Assembly (NCBI RefSeq): GCF_000208745.1 | Contig: NC_030857.1 | Location: 16,552,122 to 16,616,121, forward strand | Direction: 5' to 3' | Length of the DNA: 64,000 nucleotides | Source: Theobroma cacao | Taxonomy: Eukaryota > Streptophyta > Magnoliopsida > Malvales > Malvaceae | Shown: positions 1 through 13,534 of the stretch, one piece after another | Layout: every line of letters starts with the position of its first letter | Numbering within the stretch: the stretch's first letter is position 1 | Notes under the pieces: model-generated | What the model saw: only the letters and a program-made list of their open reading frames with translations | What the model was told of the DNA's origin: nothing | Databases searched by the model: none | Translations under genes and position numbers: made by a program

Positions 1-359
1 TGTTAGCTTTTATATATATATTCATTTTTTCTTTTTTAATCTTTTATTTTTATTTTTATTAAAATTTTAAAATAATAATCTAATTGTTAGTACGATTTGA
101 CGTTGGCATCTTGAGCACTGATCTCGCACTTCCTCACGGTTAGATTTGACTGTGGGAGCTTTTCTTCTCCTGTGATAAAGGTGAAAGGAAAAAAGAAGAC
201 AAGATTTGGCAGTGTTGACGACGGAGGACGACAAGGTGGTTTTGAAGGAGGACAACTGTCGTGGAGCTTGCTTAAAGAGAGAAGGTGAGAGGTAGATCAA
301 GAAAAGAAAGAACGAAAAAGAGGAAAAATTTTTTTATATGGTAGGGTTTGTAATTTCTT
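1..359. other. intergenic, no gene recognised
   Basis: AT-rich DNA with a somewhat GC-richer stretch at about 90-300. A 77-codon open frame lies here on the minus strand, but its translation is low in complexity and matches no family I know. I see no gene. Confidence 0.4.
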
Positions 360-905
360 AAAATGAGTTGGTGTATATTTGTTAAAAAATATTTGGATAA
401 AATATCTTAATTTTTTTAAATTTTAATCGAAATTTTAAACGAATTTATTAATTTTTAAAATAGATACTTTGCTTGAAGAGTGCAAATGTTATTAACATAG
501 GTTACGAGAAAACTAAAATATTTTTTTTAATTTAAAAAATTATTATTTTATTTTTAAAAAAATAAGGAGCACCGAGCTCCCCAAGAAAGAGGAGCACCAA
601 GGGATCGGTGCTCTCCAAAGAAAGGTGAGCTTTTTTTTTTAAAATTAATAAAAAATTAATAAAATTATATAATAATAATTTTAAAAATTAATCAAAAATA
701 AAATTATCTTTTTATCCTTATCACGTCATCAAACTAACGAAAACATTATTGATCGACCACCTACTGGACTTACTTGTCTAGTAAAAAATATTTTTTTGAG
801 ACGGAGTGTTTATTTTGAAAATTAATTGATTTTCGTATAATTTCGATCAAAACTTAAAAGAATAAGGGTATTTTATTCAAAATATTTGAACTTAACAAGG
901 CAGAA
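360..905. repeat. fold-back element, family A copy 1
   Basis: Two arms of about 95 bp, at roughly 376-472 and 803-897, are imperfect inverted complements of each other (the left arm contains aaatatttggataaaatatc, the right arm the complementary gtattttattcaaaatattt). The core at 567-620 carries GGAGCACCGAGCTCCCC-type words in both orientations. The same core and arms occur at 47936-48540 and 51655-52280, so this is a dispersed family. It encodes nothing. Long inverted arms suggest a fold-back or Mutator-like MITE; the class is inferred. Confidence 0.55.
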
Positions 906-2014
906 AAAAATTAATACCAAGGAGAGTCAAAATTAGTTATTCTGTATTTCTGGAAAATGGTCATTACTATTCTTTGATAAGAAAACCAACTAAATAAAGT
1001 AATAAATTCATCTAGGAACAAGTCATTCTTGTCCAAACGAGCCGTCAAAAAATATAAATGAATAAATGAACAAACAAATAAATAAAAAATCCCTTTGAAA
1101 GTTTGATTTTAATTTTCTTAACATTTTATTTAGTTTGCGTTTCCATTGAGTATTAATACTTAATCAAGTTTAGTGCTTTAAAATCTTAGCAGTCACCGAA
1201 GGAATTTACAAATCTCTCTTTGCAAGTGTACGGACAAATGTCTATGACCTTACAATTCCTAAGGATTTTTCAACGAGAAAAAGAGAATTACGTCTAAGCT
1301 TACTAGGGAGTTGTAAGCATAAATATCATTCCATTCTCATTTACAAAAATAACCAATTGAGTTGTCTGAAACTTACTAGTTAATTAATTATAAATAGTTT
1401 TGACAAAAATCCTTAACCAATACAATTAAATCAAGTAGTTTATGATTAATTACTGATTGTTGATTTTTAAAGAACAAGGGATAAATTAGTCTGCTTGACA
1501 TGAAAGAATACCCCATCCGATAATAGTCCATTAAACCTGATCTAAGGCAAACGAATTGACATGGTCCGATGATTTTTACTTCATATTTGAAAATAATCAT
1601 TCAAATTGCCAAGGAACTGTGCTTCCAATTACATTCCATTAAGTGAAATCAAAACCATTTTTTGGCAGGGAATTTGGTCCTGAATCCTTAAGCTGACAAA
1701 GTTGTACACTACAAGTAATTGCAAAGGGTCCTGGAGCAAATATTTGAGCATAAGAGGAATCCACACAAGTGCCTAAGGAATTGACCATTCAAGGAAACAA
1801 CATTTAATCTAAATATCTATAATGAAAGTGTTCTTAATAGCAATAGTTAAAAATCAAACGATTGATTAAAACACTATTTTGTCTTCAAGGGTTTAAAAAC
1901 AACTCAAAATCAAGAAAATCACATCCAAAATTTGGATGATGCAAACAGTGCTTTAAAGCAAGGAAATAAACTCTCTGCCTGAATATATATTTCTTCAAAA
2001 TATATATGAAGCAC
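906..2014. other. intergenic and RPS18 3' flank
   Basis: AT-rich sequence without a recognisable gene. The part next to 2014 must contain the 3' UTR and polyadenylation region of the minus-strand RPS18 gene; I could not place the cleavage site. The open frames here (1388-1600 and 1885-2085, minus) are short and the second overlaps the last RPS18 exon out of frame. Confidence 0.5.
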
Positions 2015-3935
<1,921 letters not shown>

Positions 3936-4090
3936 TTTTGCGAGATTCGGGGAGATGAGAGAAGAGGCTCTGGGGACTGATGAGCTGAAGCGAATAACTA
4001 ACGGAGGCGAAACTAGGGTTTTTAAAGTTCCTTTTATATGCGATTTCGGCTCATCCTCTCTCTAAGGGTTTTGGGAGTTTCCTTGTATGA
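3936..4090 (-). promoter_or_regulatory. RPS18 5' UTR and promoter with telo-box
   Basis: On the minus strand an exact telo-box AAACCCTA lies at 4014-4021, about 80 bp upstream of the ATG, and a second AAACCCTTA-like word lies near 4062-4070. Telo-boxes are established elements of plant ribosomal-protein promoters and usually sit close to the transcription start. The pyrimidine-rich stretch between box and ATG fits a ribosomal-protein leader. The exact start site is inferred. Confidence 0.7.
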
Positions 4091-5180
4091 AAAGACGGGT
4101 CTATCCTCGTTCAAGTAATATAATTCCATACAAGTTTTCAATATAAATTTGGGCCGATGCTGCTGGTCTGCCACTGGCCTGGTGGCTTTATATTTGTTCC
4201 GAAACTGAGCTGGAATTTTCTTAACTACATTATTTCATTTTCACCAAAAAAAAAGAAATAATTAATTAATACAGTTAAAAAGGGAGGGTCAAATTCTTCT
4301 GTTAACATTCATTCATTCTCCAAGTTATATTCAATTTATGTAAATATATTTTGAATTTAAATAAAATAGAAAATAGAAAAATTATGAAGGATTGTTTTTG
4401 TATTTTTTAGGCAAGCCATGCCTACATGACCAACCCAGACCGAGGGCAGAACCCATGACCTACCTACAACGACATGGTTACCCAAGTTGAGGTGCTATAC
4501 CGACTAATTGTTTGGCCATGGGCCATTCCGAGCCACATCACAAGCCGTACATTCGGGTTAAAACCATGGCTTTATGTGTTGTTTTTTAAAGGCATCGTGG
4601 CTTTATTGACAGCTAGACAAATATCACATCTCAACTAGGGTTATGTGATGTTTCGATTTTTGCAATAACATTGATGTATTTTGCAGTTGCTTTTGATAAA
4701 TAAGAAGTCAGTTTCTACAATAAAAAAAAGTCAATTTTGTTGTTTGATACTCAACTTTAGCAGTAAATTTTGTTAGCTAAATTGTTGTTCTAAACGGCAT
4801 TGATCACTTATGTTAAGAAAACCAGCTTTAATGTCACAAAAATTCCCATGAATTATCTTTTATAAATTTTGGGACGTAAATCTTGAAATTCTCCACGATA
4901 CTCAAGATTTCTTAATCAAAGTGACCATTGACTCTCTTTTTTTTGTTAATCTTTCTATTCGCTATGTGAATACTTCATAGTTTCCTCGAAGATGAGAAGA
5001 AGCTAAGGTGAACACTGGAATGGCAACAATTACATACCAACCCTTTTTTGGTACAAAGTTCTGCCAGTCAACTCTTCCATGTTTAACACAAAAACCGAGT
5101 TTTCGTTTAAACTAAAGTCAATCTCATTTCTTAAAAGCATAATGATAAAAAAGTTTCAGAACTACATTAAAATTTTTACT
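4091..5180. other. intergenic, no gene recognised
   Basis: No coding region can be supported. A slightly GC-richer stretch at about 4405-4580 may be an old repeat fragment, but I recognise no family. The last five bases (ttact) are the left target-site copy of the copia element that follows. Confidence 0.45.
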
Positions 5181-5452
5181 TATTATGAATATTTTTGTGA
5201 ATATCTATTTATGTTATTTATATCTAATTTTAAATGTAAATTAGATTGGATCAATATTAAAATTTAATATATCTAATCTCTTAGTATTATCTCCATCTTG
5301 TAAATTTTATCTAAATAAGGGGTTATTTTCCTATAAATAGACCCTTCACTTCATTTGTAAACACATATTTCAATAACATCTTCTTTTTCCCTTTAAAATT
5401 TTTTTTTTCTTCTCTTTCTTTAGTTATTCTTTTAAGTTATATTTTTATAACA
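5181..5452 (+). repeat. 5' LTR of copia element
   Basis: About 272 bp, aligned end to end with 12905-13175. It contains the TATA-like ctataaatagaccc at about 5331. It begins TA where the 3' copy has the canonical TG, and ends ataaca. Downstream, ttattagcacga (about 5455-5466) sits where the primer-binding site should be. Confidence 0.93.
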
Positions 5453-6587
5453 CGTTATTAGCACGATCTTCTAATCTCTCAAGTTTGATTTTGTTTTCAT
5501 CATCTTCAAGCTTCAACAAAATTTCAATAATTAGGTTTCAATTTCTGGTTTTAGCAAATCGGGTAAGTGTTAGTATTGTTTTGTGTTCATCCTCTCACAA
5601 AGTTTTTTTTTATTTTTGATTTTAGAAAATCAAGTAAATGACTTGATATCTTTTTAGTATTTTCATTCCCTAAAAATCAACCTTAATATGAATTTTGCTA
5701 TAATGTAGCATATATTATATTTTGTCATTTACCATTAATGAAAAATCATAATGTTCATTCCCTTAAATGAATGTGACAAACAAGCTACTAATAAAAAATT
5801 ATAAATTCATTCATTCTCCAAAGTGAATGCAATATCATTTAATAATTATGATCATTGTCATGAATCTATCTATTCCTTGAAGTGAATGCTACATCATTTA
5901 ATAATTATGATCATGGACATGGAAGAGATCGTCATAATAATTTAAATTATCACTATTTCAATTAAGGATAATTTTACCACCAGAAGTGGATGGATACCTT
6001 AACCCACTAACCCATGAGAAGTAAATAACCCATCAAAAATGGATAAATACTTGCAACCCACCAAAAGTGGATGAATACTTTCAACCCACCAGAAGTGGAT
6101 GAATAATAAAAAGATAAAAATGGAGAGAATAAAAGGCATATAGAAAACGTTTTTGCCATTGGTCACGTACCTATTGTACGTCTTGAATTTTATCAAGCAT
6201 CACTGAAAATTAAAATATCTTGTGATGGTTTTAACTATGGCCAAGTTGACATAGCACATCAAGATGTTTGTCCACCTTGAAAGAGGAATTGATTATATGA
6301 TTGGTAATTAAAATATCCATTGTTGATTTTTTTGTCTTGAAAAAGAAATTAATCATTTGATTGGTAATGAAAATATCCGAAAATGAACTTAATAGTAATT
6401 GGTATATTTTAGTATAAGTATATTATGAAAATGCTTTAATATGTTCTTATAATATTTAAATGATATGTTCTTATTATGTGGTTTAATTATGCATTTAATG
6501 TTATTTCATGTTAACTTGTAAATTTCTTATTGTATATATTTTATTTTATTAAAGAAAATATGGATATTTAGTTTGTAGGATCTCAGA
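5453..6587 (+). pseudogene. copia gag remnant
   Basis: Degenerate coding traces. Around 5925-5935 the frame reads a Gly/Arg/His-rich piece (HGHGRDRHNN). At about 6156-6180 it reads HWSRTYCTS, like the end of the copia CCHC zinc knuckle (GHWSRTC). At 6245-6300 it reads VDIAHQDVCPP. Many stops. At 5977-6106 there are four diverged tandem copies of a ~30-bp unit containing agaagtggatgaatac. The coding trace resumes at 9288 after the nested insertion. Confidence 0.75.
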
Positions 6588-7209
6588 TGTCACAACCTAA
6601 ATTTCGAGCCATGACGGCGCATGGGCCCAATGGACGCAGTCCATTAAGCCCAAGCAAGCCTATTAATCTGACATGTTCATCATTCCATCATAAACTGCTA
6701 AGTCACGTTTCATAACTTAGGATTAAAATAATATTAAATATTGCCACCTCATACTAGCATACCAAACAAGTGTATATACATTGTCTACAACATGTATATT
6801 AATAATTTACATTAGGTTTGTCTATACACAACAAAAAAATACTCGACTTCCAGCGGAGAGACTCGGACGAATGTGCAGCTACTGAATGCCGAGACACCTA
6901 CCAAGGGTCGAATATACGAAGACACATCGACCTAGTTACTAGCTGCCTCGTGATCTGAAAACATGAAGTTGAAAACGGTGAGTATAAACCCAATGAGTGA
7001 ACAAGAAGGGAACAAGCATACCATAAGGAATGTTTGACGAAATCATAATGCATTCATTTTTCAAAACAATGCAATTTATTTGAGTTCTTATTAAACCCCT
7101 CATGTAAACCCCACATGAGAAATATCACATATTGAAAAGAGTTCATGCTCAACCAAGGTTTTTGAGAGTGAAAACTTTAATAACATTCATGCGAATAAAG
7201 TCAAATAAA

Positions 7210-7600
7210 CGACGAGTCCTCGCTGCAGTAGAAAAGCATTTTTGCTGCAGCGACACTTGACTTAAATTATCATCTAGCCGAGGGTTTCTTAACTGGCCGA
7301 GAGTTTCTCACCAAACCTCCTCATTTTAAACTTAATTCATTTATTCCTTAATGTTGGAAGTCCATGCTCAACTATGGTACCAAAGAAATGGAAAATAGGG
7401 TAGCAACTGAACCAAATGAGGAGAAAAACAGAAAGTTTTTCGCTGCAGCAAAATTTTGGGTTTCAAAACAGAAAGTTTCTCACTGCAGCGAGAAGCTACA
7501 GTAACATTCTCGCTGCAGCGAGATTCTCGGCCAACACCACCCCTCCAAACCTGAGACTTTCTCGCAGCGACGAGAATGAATCTCGCTGCAGCAAGAATAA
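7210..7600. repeat. repeated palindromic CTCGCTGCAGCGAG motif
   Basis: At least six copies of a palindrome related to CTCGCTGCAGCGAG lie near 7219, 7245, 7439, 7476, 7507 and 7585. Spacing is irregular. They lie inside the 2.7-kb LTR-like insertion. Confidence 0.75.
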
Positions 7601-7734
7601 GAACATCAAGAAAAAAGTTTCATTTTCCCTTAAATCAAAGCCATCCTGCTAAAATAACAAAAGCAACATGTAACACATACAAACTCCCAAATTTCAACAA
7701 TTCAAATGCTCACATTTTTGCATTACAACCATAT

Positions 7735-7945
7735 ACCATATATGTATATATACACATATATATACATATACATATACGTATATATACATATACATATATG
7801 TATATGTATATATACATATATATACATACATATACATACATATACACATACATAAACATATATATACATACATATACATATATACATATGTATATGTATG
7901 TATATGTATGTGTATGTATGTATATATATATATATATATATAAAT
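7735..7945. repeat. TATACA/TATGTA compound microsatellite
   Basis: About 210 bp of alternating tatata, tacata and tatgta words ending in (TA)n. It creates several spurious overlapping open frames rich in Tyr, Ile, Met and Thr on both strands. Confidence 0.95.
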
Positions 7946-7988
7946 CAATCATCATGTACACTCTCTCATCGTCATCATCTCATATGCA

Positions 7989-8072
7989 ACGACTTATGCG
8001 CACTCCCACTCGCACATAGCCGGGTCAACAACGGCTTATGTGCACTCCTACTCGCACATAGTCGGGTCAATA
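7989..8072. repeat. tandem duplication, ~42-bp unit
   Basis: Two adjacent diverged copies of a unit containing actcgcacatag followed by cgggtcaa. Part of the nested LTR-like segment. Confidence 0.85.
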
Positions 8073-9287
8073 TCATTACACGACATTATTCGTATATATA
8101 TATATATATATCAACATAGTGTAGTAGTTCAACCATCCATAACAGCCACATATCATAATATAAAATCAATTTATCAAAGGTTTGTTCCCAAAACACTCGT
8201 TTTCAAATAAAATTGAATAAAATCATTCAAGCAAATAGTGCAAATAAGTTTACATTCCCAAAATAATTTTTGAAATGCAAGTCCACTCATCGGTGTTTAT
8301 TGAGCCTTTAACCGACTCTAACTTCCCTAATGGTCCAATTGGGATGGTGTGGCTTCATTGGAACCTATCATCACATTAACATCACAATTATGTTAATTCA
8401 CATACTTATAGAGTCCAAAAGCTTTCTCTTAGCTTACTTCAAATGGCCATTAAATGGCTATCCATTTTCACTATCCTATCATTCCAAAGTGAATTAACAA
8501 TCTCAACTACAAAATATTCACAAATCAAATCTCTAGTCATTCTCAACACTAAAATTTCAACTCAAATTTACTACTCACCTTTAAAACTTTGAAATTCTTT
8601 CCAACAATTCTCCAAACTATTGTAAAACTTCCTCTTTCTCTCTCTAAAGCACCTAACTAGTGAGAAAGAGTATGAAAACAAGATTTTTCAAGGGTTTTAA
8701 AGTGAGAGAATGGAAGAGCACAAGGGTTTATGGAAAGGGTGCACCAAAAGCATGAAATTTGGAGCTATTTGAGGAAGGTTGTGGAGCTTTCTTATCAAGC
8801 TTTCATGGAGGTTGGGAAGCAACGTGAAAGAGAAAAAGAAGAAGAAGAAAAGCTACTGGAGAATGTAGAAGCTGCTGGAAGAAAGGGATATTTATAGCCC
8901 ATGCTTATCCACTCCACTTAAATTACCAAAATGCCCTTCCACAAATTAGCTTATTCTCCTCTAATCTTTTATGCAATCTTTTTACTCTTTTGACACTGGG
9001 ACAAGGTCCATAATGGTCTAGAAATGTTCGGGTTCATGAAAACTTAAAATTCTAACCCGAGGTGAAAAATGATCATTTTACCCCTACCGTGAAAATCATC
9101 AAAATTTTTGTTTCCTTGTCATTTTACCCATAATTTCATCATTCATTTATGCCTTAGGCCTACTTAAGCCATAATATTGTTTAAAATCTTACTTTTATGG
9201 GCTTACTAAGGAAATAACGAAATTACTCCTGATCAAGGATATCGCGTGTACTTCTATCTACGAGTCTGAAGGGGTCAAGGTCTCACA

Positions 9288-9480
9288 CCAGATCTATGAT
9301 GTAAATATATGTCTAGCAAATATTGCTACAACGCACACTATATTTAAAGACAAGAAATATTTTTCTCACTTGACAATAGAAAAAACCAATATTAATACAA
9401 TATCTGATAGTACAAGACTGATTGAAGGCTTCGGAAGCTCTAATATTTTACTACCTTGAGGAATAAAGTTTATAACAGGG
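9288..9480 (+). pseudogene. copia protease remnant
   Basis: The frame from about 9297 reads DVNICLANIATTHTIFKDKK and continues SHLTIEKTNINTIS and GFGSSNILLP before a stop. Family members have D-S-A/G-T-T-H here; the catalytic D-S/T-G of the aspartic protease is changed to A-N-I. Inactive. Confidence 0.82.
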
Positions 9481-9719
9481 GATGTATTATTTCATTTAAG
9501 TCTCAAAAAAGTTTATTAAGTTTTAAATATATTCATCTGAATAGATATCATATTGAGACAACGGATGAAAGAGACACTTAATATCTTTATTTATATCTAT
9601 TATCTCCAATAGAAGGTGTGTGTTGAAAACAAAATTACTCGCTTTGTTCTCTAAATTAAACTATACAAATATTAGAACAATTGAAACTCATAGTAAACCA
9701 GAAGTTTACTAATGATTTT

Positions 9720-10640
9720 AATATTTTGCATGACTGGTTAGACCATTCCGGATCAATAATGGTGCAAAAAAAATTGTTAAAAATTAATGTGATCATCCAT
9801 TAAAAAACCAAAAGATTTTTCAATCTAATGAATACTCATGTGCTACTTGCTCTCAAGGCAAATAAATTATAAGGCTATCACCAGCTAAAGTTGAGATTTA
9901 ATTTCCTACATTTTTTAAACATATTCAGGGTTATATGTGGATTCATACATTTACCATGTGGACCATTTATATATTTTATAATTTTAATAGATGCATCGAC
10001 TAGATGGTCACATGCGTGCTTATTATCTACCTGCAATTTGGTATTTGTAAGATTACTTGTACAAATAATTCATTTGCAAGCACATTTTTCTGATTATGCA
10101 ATCAAGACAATTCGTCTCGACAATGTTGATGAATTTACGTCTTAAGCTTTTAATGAATATTGCATGTCAATTGGAATAAATGTTGAATAATTTGTTAGTC
10201 ATGTTCATACATAAAACGGTCTAGCAGAATCATTTATCAAACACCTTAAACTGATTGTAAGACCATTACTTATGAAATCCAAACTCTCAAATTTTTGCTT
10301 GGGGGCATGCCATTTTGCATGCAGCAACACTCTTACACATCAAGCCAACGAGTTATCATAAATTTTCTCCTATACAATTGATTTATGGTCAAGAGCAAAA
10401 TATTTTTCATTTAAAAATTTTTGAATGTGCGGTATATGTTTCAATTGCTCTACCACAACGCATAAAGATGTAGGTTAGGAATATATGTTAGATATGAATA
10501 TCCATCTATAATTAAATATCTAGAACCCTCAACAGAAGATTTATTCACTGTAAGGTTTGCTTATTGTCATTTTGATGAATCAATTTTTTCAACATTAAGG
10601 GGAAAAAATAAGCAACTGAAAAAGAAAATTTCTTAAAATG
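9720..10640 (+). pseudogene. copia integrase remnant
   Basis: The GAG-pre-integrase piece begins with HDWLDHSGSIMV (9731-9766; family H-x-R-L-G-H-P-G). The catalytic core follows in 9889-10145 and includes CGPFIYFIILIDASTRWSHA, whose D is the first catalytic aspartate, and TIRLDNVDEFTS, the second D region (family LDNAGEFTS). Downstream pieces (HTLNGLAES-like, SYHKFSP, GYEYPSI-like) appear in shifting frames. Several stops and frameshifts make it non-functional. Confidence 0.88.
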
Positions 10641-11119
10641 AATTATTATTATCTAATTTTGATCCTCGTACAAATCAATATGAACTTGAAGTTTAAAATA
10701 TAATTTTTTTACAAAATATAATAAATCAGTTGTCAGACATTTTTTCTAACCTAAAAAGAATGACTAAATCTTGTATACCAGCTGCAAATGCTCCTATTAA
10801 CATTGATGTCCATGTAGACAAGGCATAGAGACCAATCAAATCCAAAGATAAAATTCAAAAAAAAAAAAGAGCAAATATTTAAAATGGTCAAAAAGAGAAA
10901 ATAAAAACTCCAAAAGAGACCTCTGACATAATTGCAGAAAAAAATCAAGTACTTGAAATCAGTAAAAATGAAGAGATCTCAATAAACTATATCATGATGG
11001 GAAAAAGATGAGGATATTTTTGTATATAATATATAGCACAATATTATGAAAAAAAATGAGGATCTCGAACTTACATCTGTAAAGAATATAGACATAGAAA
11101 TGATTAGCCAATGTGAAAA

Positions 11120-12110
11120 GACGTAATTAAAATGGAATTTAATTCACTTGCAAAACGTGAAGTTTTTGGACCTAGAGTCCGTACACCAAATGGTATAAAA
11201 CCAATGGGACATAAATGGATATTTGTGCAAATACAAAATGAGAAAAATGAGATCATGAAATATAAAACACAGCTTGTCACACAAGGTTTTATCCAAAGAT
11301 CTTGTATTGAATATGAAGAGATATATTCTCTGTGGTGGATGCAATTACAATTTTATAATAACTAGTCTAGCAATATATAAGAAGATTGAAATGCGTCTAA
11401 TGAATGTAACTACATCCTATTTATATGGCTCATTTGATATTGATATCTATATGAAAAATTCTTAAGGATTTAAGTTGCTTGAAGCACAAAATTTGAATTC
11501 CCTAAAAATTTATTCGATCAAATTAAATAAATCTTTATATGGATTAAAACAATCTAGACACATGTGGTATAATTGCCTTAGTGAATTTTTGTTAAAAGAA
11601 TATTATAGAAATAACTTTGTATGCCCATGTATTTTATAAAAAGATTCAAATATGAATTTGTAATAATTATTGTTTATCTTGATGACTGAAACATTATTGG
11701 AACTCCTAAAGAGTTATCAAAAACTGTAGATTACTTAGAGAGAGAATTTGATATGAAAGACCTTGGAAAACAAAGTTTTGTTTGGATATTCAAATTGAAC
11801 ATTTTACAAATGAAATTTCTATTCATCAATCTATTTATATAGTAAAAGGGCTAAAACAATTCTATGTGGACAACTCATATCCATTGAATTCATCAATAGT
11901 TGTAAGGTCACTAGATGTGAAAAAGACCCTTTCTGATCTCGTGAGGATAATGGAGAACTTCTTGGTCCTGAAGTACCATATGTTAGTGCAATTGGAGTAC
12001 TAATGTATCTTGCTAGCAATACACAACCTGATATACCATTTGCTGTGAATTTATTAGCAAGATATAGTTATTCTCTAACTCAAAGACATTGGAACGGAAT
12101 TAAACATATA
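11120..12110 (+). pseudogene. copia reverse transcriptase remnant
   Basis: The frame from 11132 reads GPRVRTPNGIKPMGHKWIFV and then KYKTQLVTQGFIQR (family KARLVAQGF). Further pieces cover LNKSLYGLKQSRHMWYN (about 11521-11570). The active-site box YLDD is at 11675-11686 and is followed directly by an in-frame TGA. The connection region lies at 11782-12110. Frameshifts and stops throughout. Confidence 0.88.
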
Positions 12111-12660
12111 CTTTGATATCTCTGAAGAACAATAGATATGGGCTTATATTATTCAAATGCATTAAAATAAGATTTAATTGATTATATAGATGTAGGATAT
12201 TTATTTGATCCACACAAAACTCGATCCCAGATAGGTTACTTGTTCACATTTGGAGGTACAACTATTTTATAACGTTCTATAAAACAAGCTATAGTTTTTA
12301 CTTCTTCTAACCATGCAAAAATTTTATCAATTCATGAGGTAAGTCATGAATGTGTCCGGTTAAGATCTGTCACTCAACATATTTGAGAAACGTATGGCTT
12401 GTCAACCAAGAAAGAAAATTCAACAACATTATACAAGAATAATACTACTTGCATAGCACAGTTAAAGGAAAGATATATTAAAGGCGATCGAACAAAAACA
12501 TATTTCACCAAAATTCTTCTTCACTCATGATCTTCAAGAAAAGGGTGATATTAGTGTTCAACAAATTCGTTTAAGTAACAATCTAGCATATTTGTTTACT
12601 AAAGCCCTTCTTACTGCAATATTCGAAAAGTTGGTACAAAAGATCTAAATGCTTTATTTT
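12110..12660 (+). pseudogene. copia RNase H remnant
   Basis: Pieces such as DPHKTRSQIGYLFTFGGT (about 12211-12264) and ASNHAKILSIHEVSHECVWL-like sequence to about 12365 match the copia RNase H. A trailing piece at 12545-12600 (VQQIRLSNNLAYLFTKALL) is the usual end of the polyprotein. Frameshifted and stop-containing. Confidence 0.85.
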
Positions 12661-12904
12661 AAAGATCTTAAATAATGCAGTCATCAGGGAAAGTAAAATA
12701 TGCATTATACTCTTTTCTTTCATCAACGTTTTTCCCACTGAGTTTTTCTTGATAAGGTTTTTAATAAAACAGTATTTCAAAAGCATATTCTTGAAAAGAA
12801 TTATGTACTCTTTTTCCTTCACTCGAATTTTTTTTTCTTGAGGTTTTTTCTTTGTAAGGTTTTAACGAGGCATATTCTTAATATAATGGATATTCAAGGG
12901 GGAG

Positions 12905-13175
12905 TGTTATGAATATTTTTGTGAATATCCATTTATGTTATCTATATCTAGTTTTGGATGTAAATTAGATTGGATCAACATTAGGGTTTAATATATCTAA
13001 TCTCTTAGTATTATCTTCATCTTATAAATTCTATCGAGATAAGGAGTTATTTGTCTATAAATAGACCCTTCACTTCATTTGTAAACACACATTTCGATAT
13101 CATTTTCTTTCTCCCTCTATATACTTTCTTTTTTCTCTTTCTTCAATTATTCTTTTAAGTTATATTTTCATAACA
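12905..13175 (+). repeat. 3' LTR of copia element
   Basis: 271 bp starting TGTTATGAAT and ending CATAACA; pair of 5181-5452. TATA-like ctataaatagaccc at about 13054. Preceded by the polypurine tract at 12896-12904. Confidence 0.94.
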
Positions 13176-13534
13176 CTACTTAAATTTTTGTTCTTTTAGA
13201 AATATCAATCACATCATCAACTTGTTATTTTACTTATTATTTTGTGTCACTGAAACCTAATTTGAATGAAAAAATGTTGATATTACTAATAACTCAATTA
13301 ATTTACCATGTAATCATCCATGTGGTTTAAGGGAGAACCATCAGTCAGTTTGGACCAAAAATAATCAAAAATCAAACAAAATGACATATCTTAAACTAAA
13401 GTCGAATTGATCAACAAAGGCTTAAGAACCAACAAAATCGAAGCCGACCACTATTCTGTCCGTCAAGTCGGTTTGCATTTTTTTCATCTTTTTTTTAACA
13501 ATTTTTAACAACATTTTTCAGAAAAAAAAACCAA
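13176..13534. other. intergenic, no gene recognised
   Basis: Short AT-rich stretch between the copia element and the gypsy relic. Positions 13310-13480 may belong to the same gypsy relic but translate to nothing I recognise. Confidence 0.4.

Larger units (their letters stand above)
6588..9287. mobile_element. probable solo LTR nested in the copia element
   Basis: A 2700-bp segment starting TGTCACAACC and ending GTCTCACA, flanked by tcaga on the left and ccaga on the right (5-bp target duplication with one change). It splits the copia gag/protease region, whose coding trace continues on either side. It has no coding domains, and begins TG and ends CA, as a solo LTR would. Its style suggests a gypsy-type LTR; the superfamily and orientation are inferred. 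It holds CTGCAG palindromes, a TATACA microsatellite and a 42-bp tandem duplication. Confidence 0.72.
5181..13175 (+). mobile_element. decayed full-length Ty1-copia retrotransposon (with nested insertion)
   Basis: Bounded by two LTRs in direct orientation (5181-5452 and 12905-13175). The flanks are ttact on the left and ctact on the right, a 5-bp target duplication with one change. A purine tract aagggggag (12896-12904) directly precedes the 3' LTR. Order inside is gag, protease, integrase, RT, RNase H, the copia order (integrase before RT). All domains carry stops and frameshifts, so it is dead. It is 7995 bp long, about 5.3 kb without the 2.7-kb insertion at 6588-9287. The two LTRs differ at roughly 30 of 271 positions by eye, so it is not recent. 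Confidence 0.93.

Noticed and set aside
398..406. Evening-element words at 398, 6212 and 27529
   Set aside because: They lie in repeats or in GI intron 6, not in promoter positions. Such an AT-rich 9-mer is expected by chance several times here.
7694..8019. Overlapping open frames of 73-147 codons on both strands
   Set aside because: They are translations of the TATACA/TATGTA microsatellite, with Tyr/Ile/Met repeats only.
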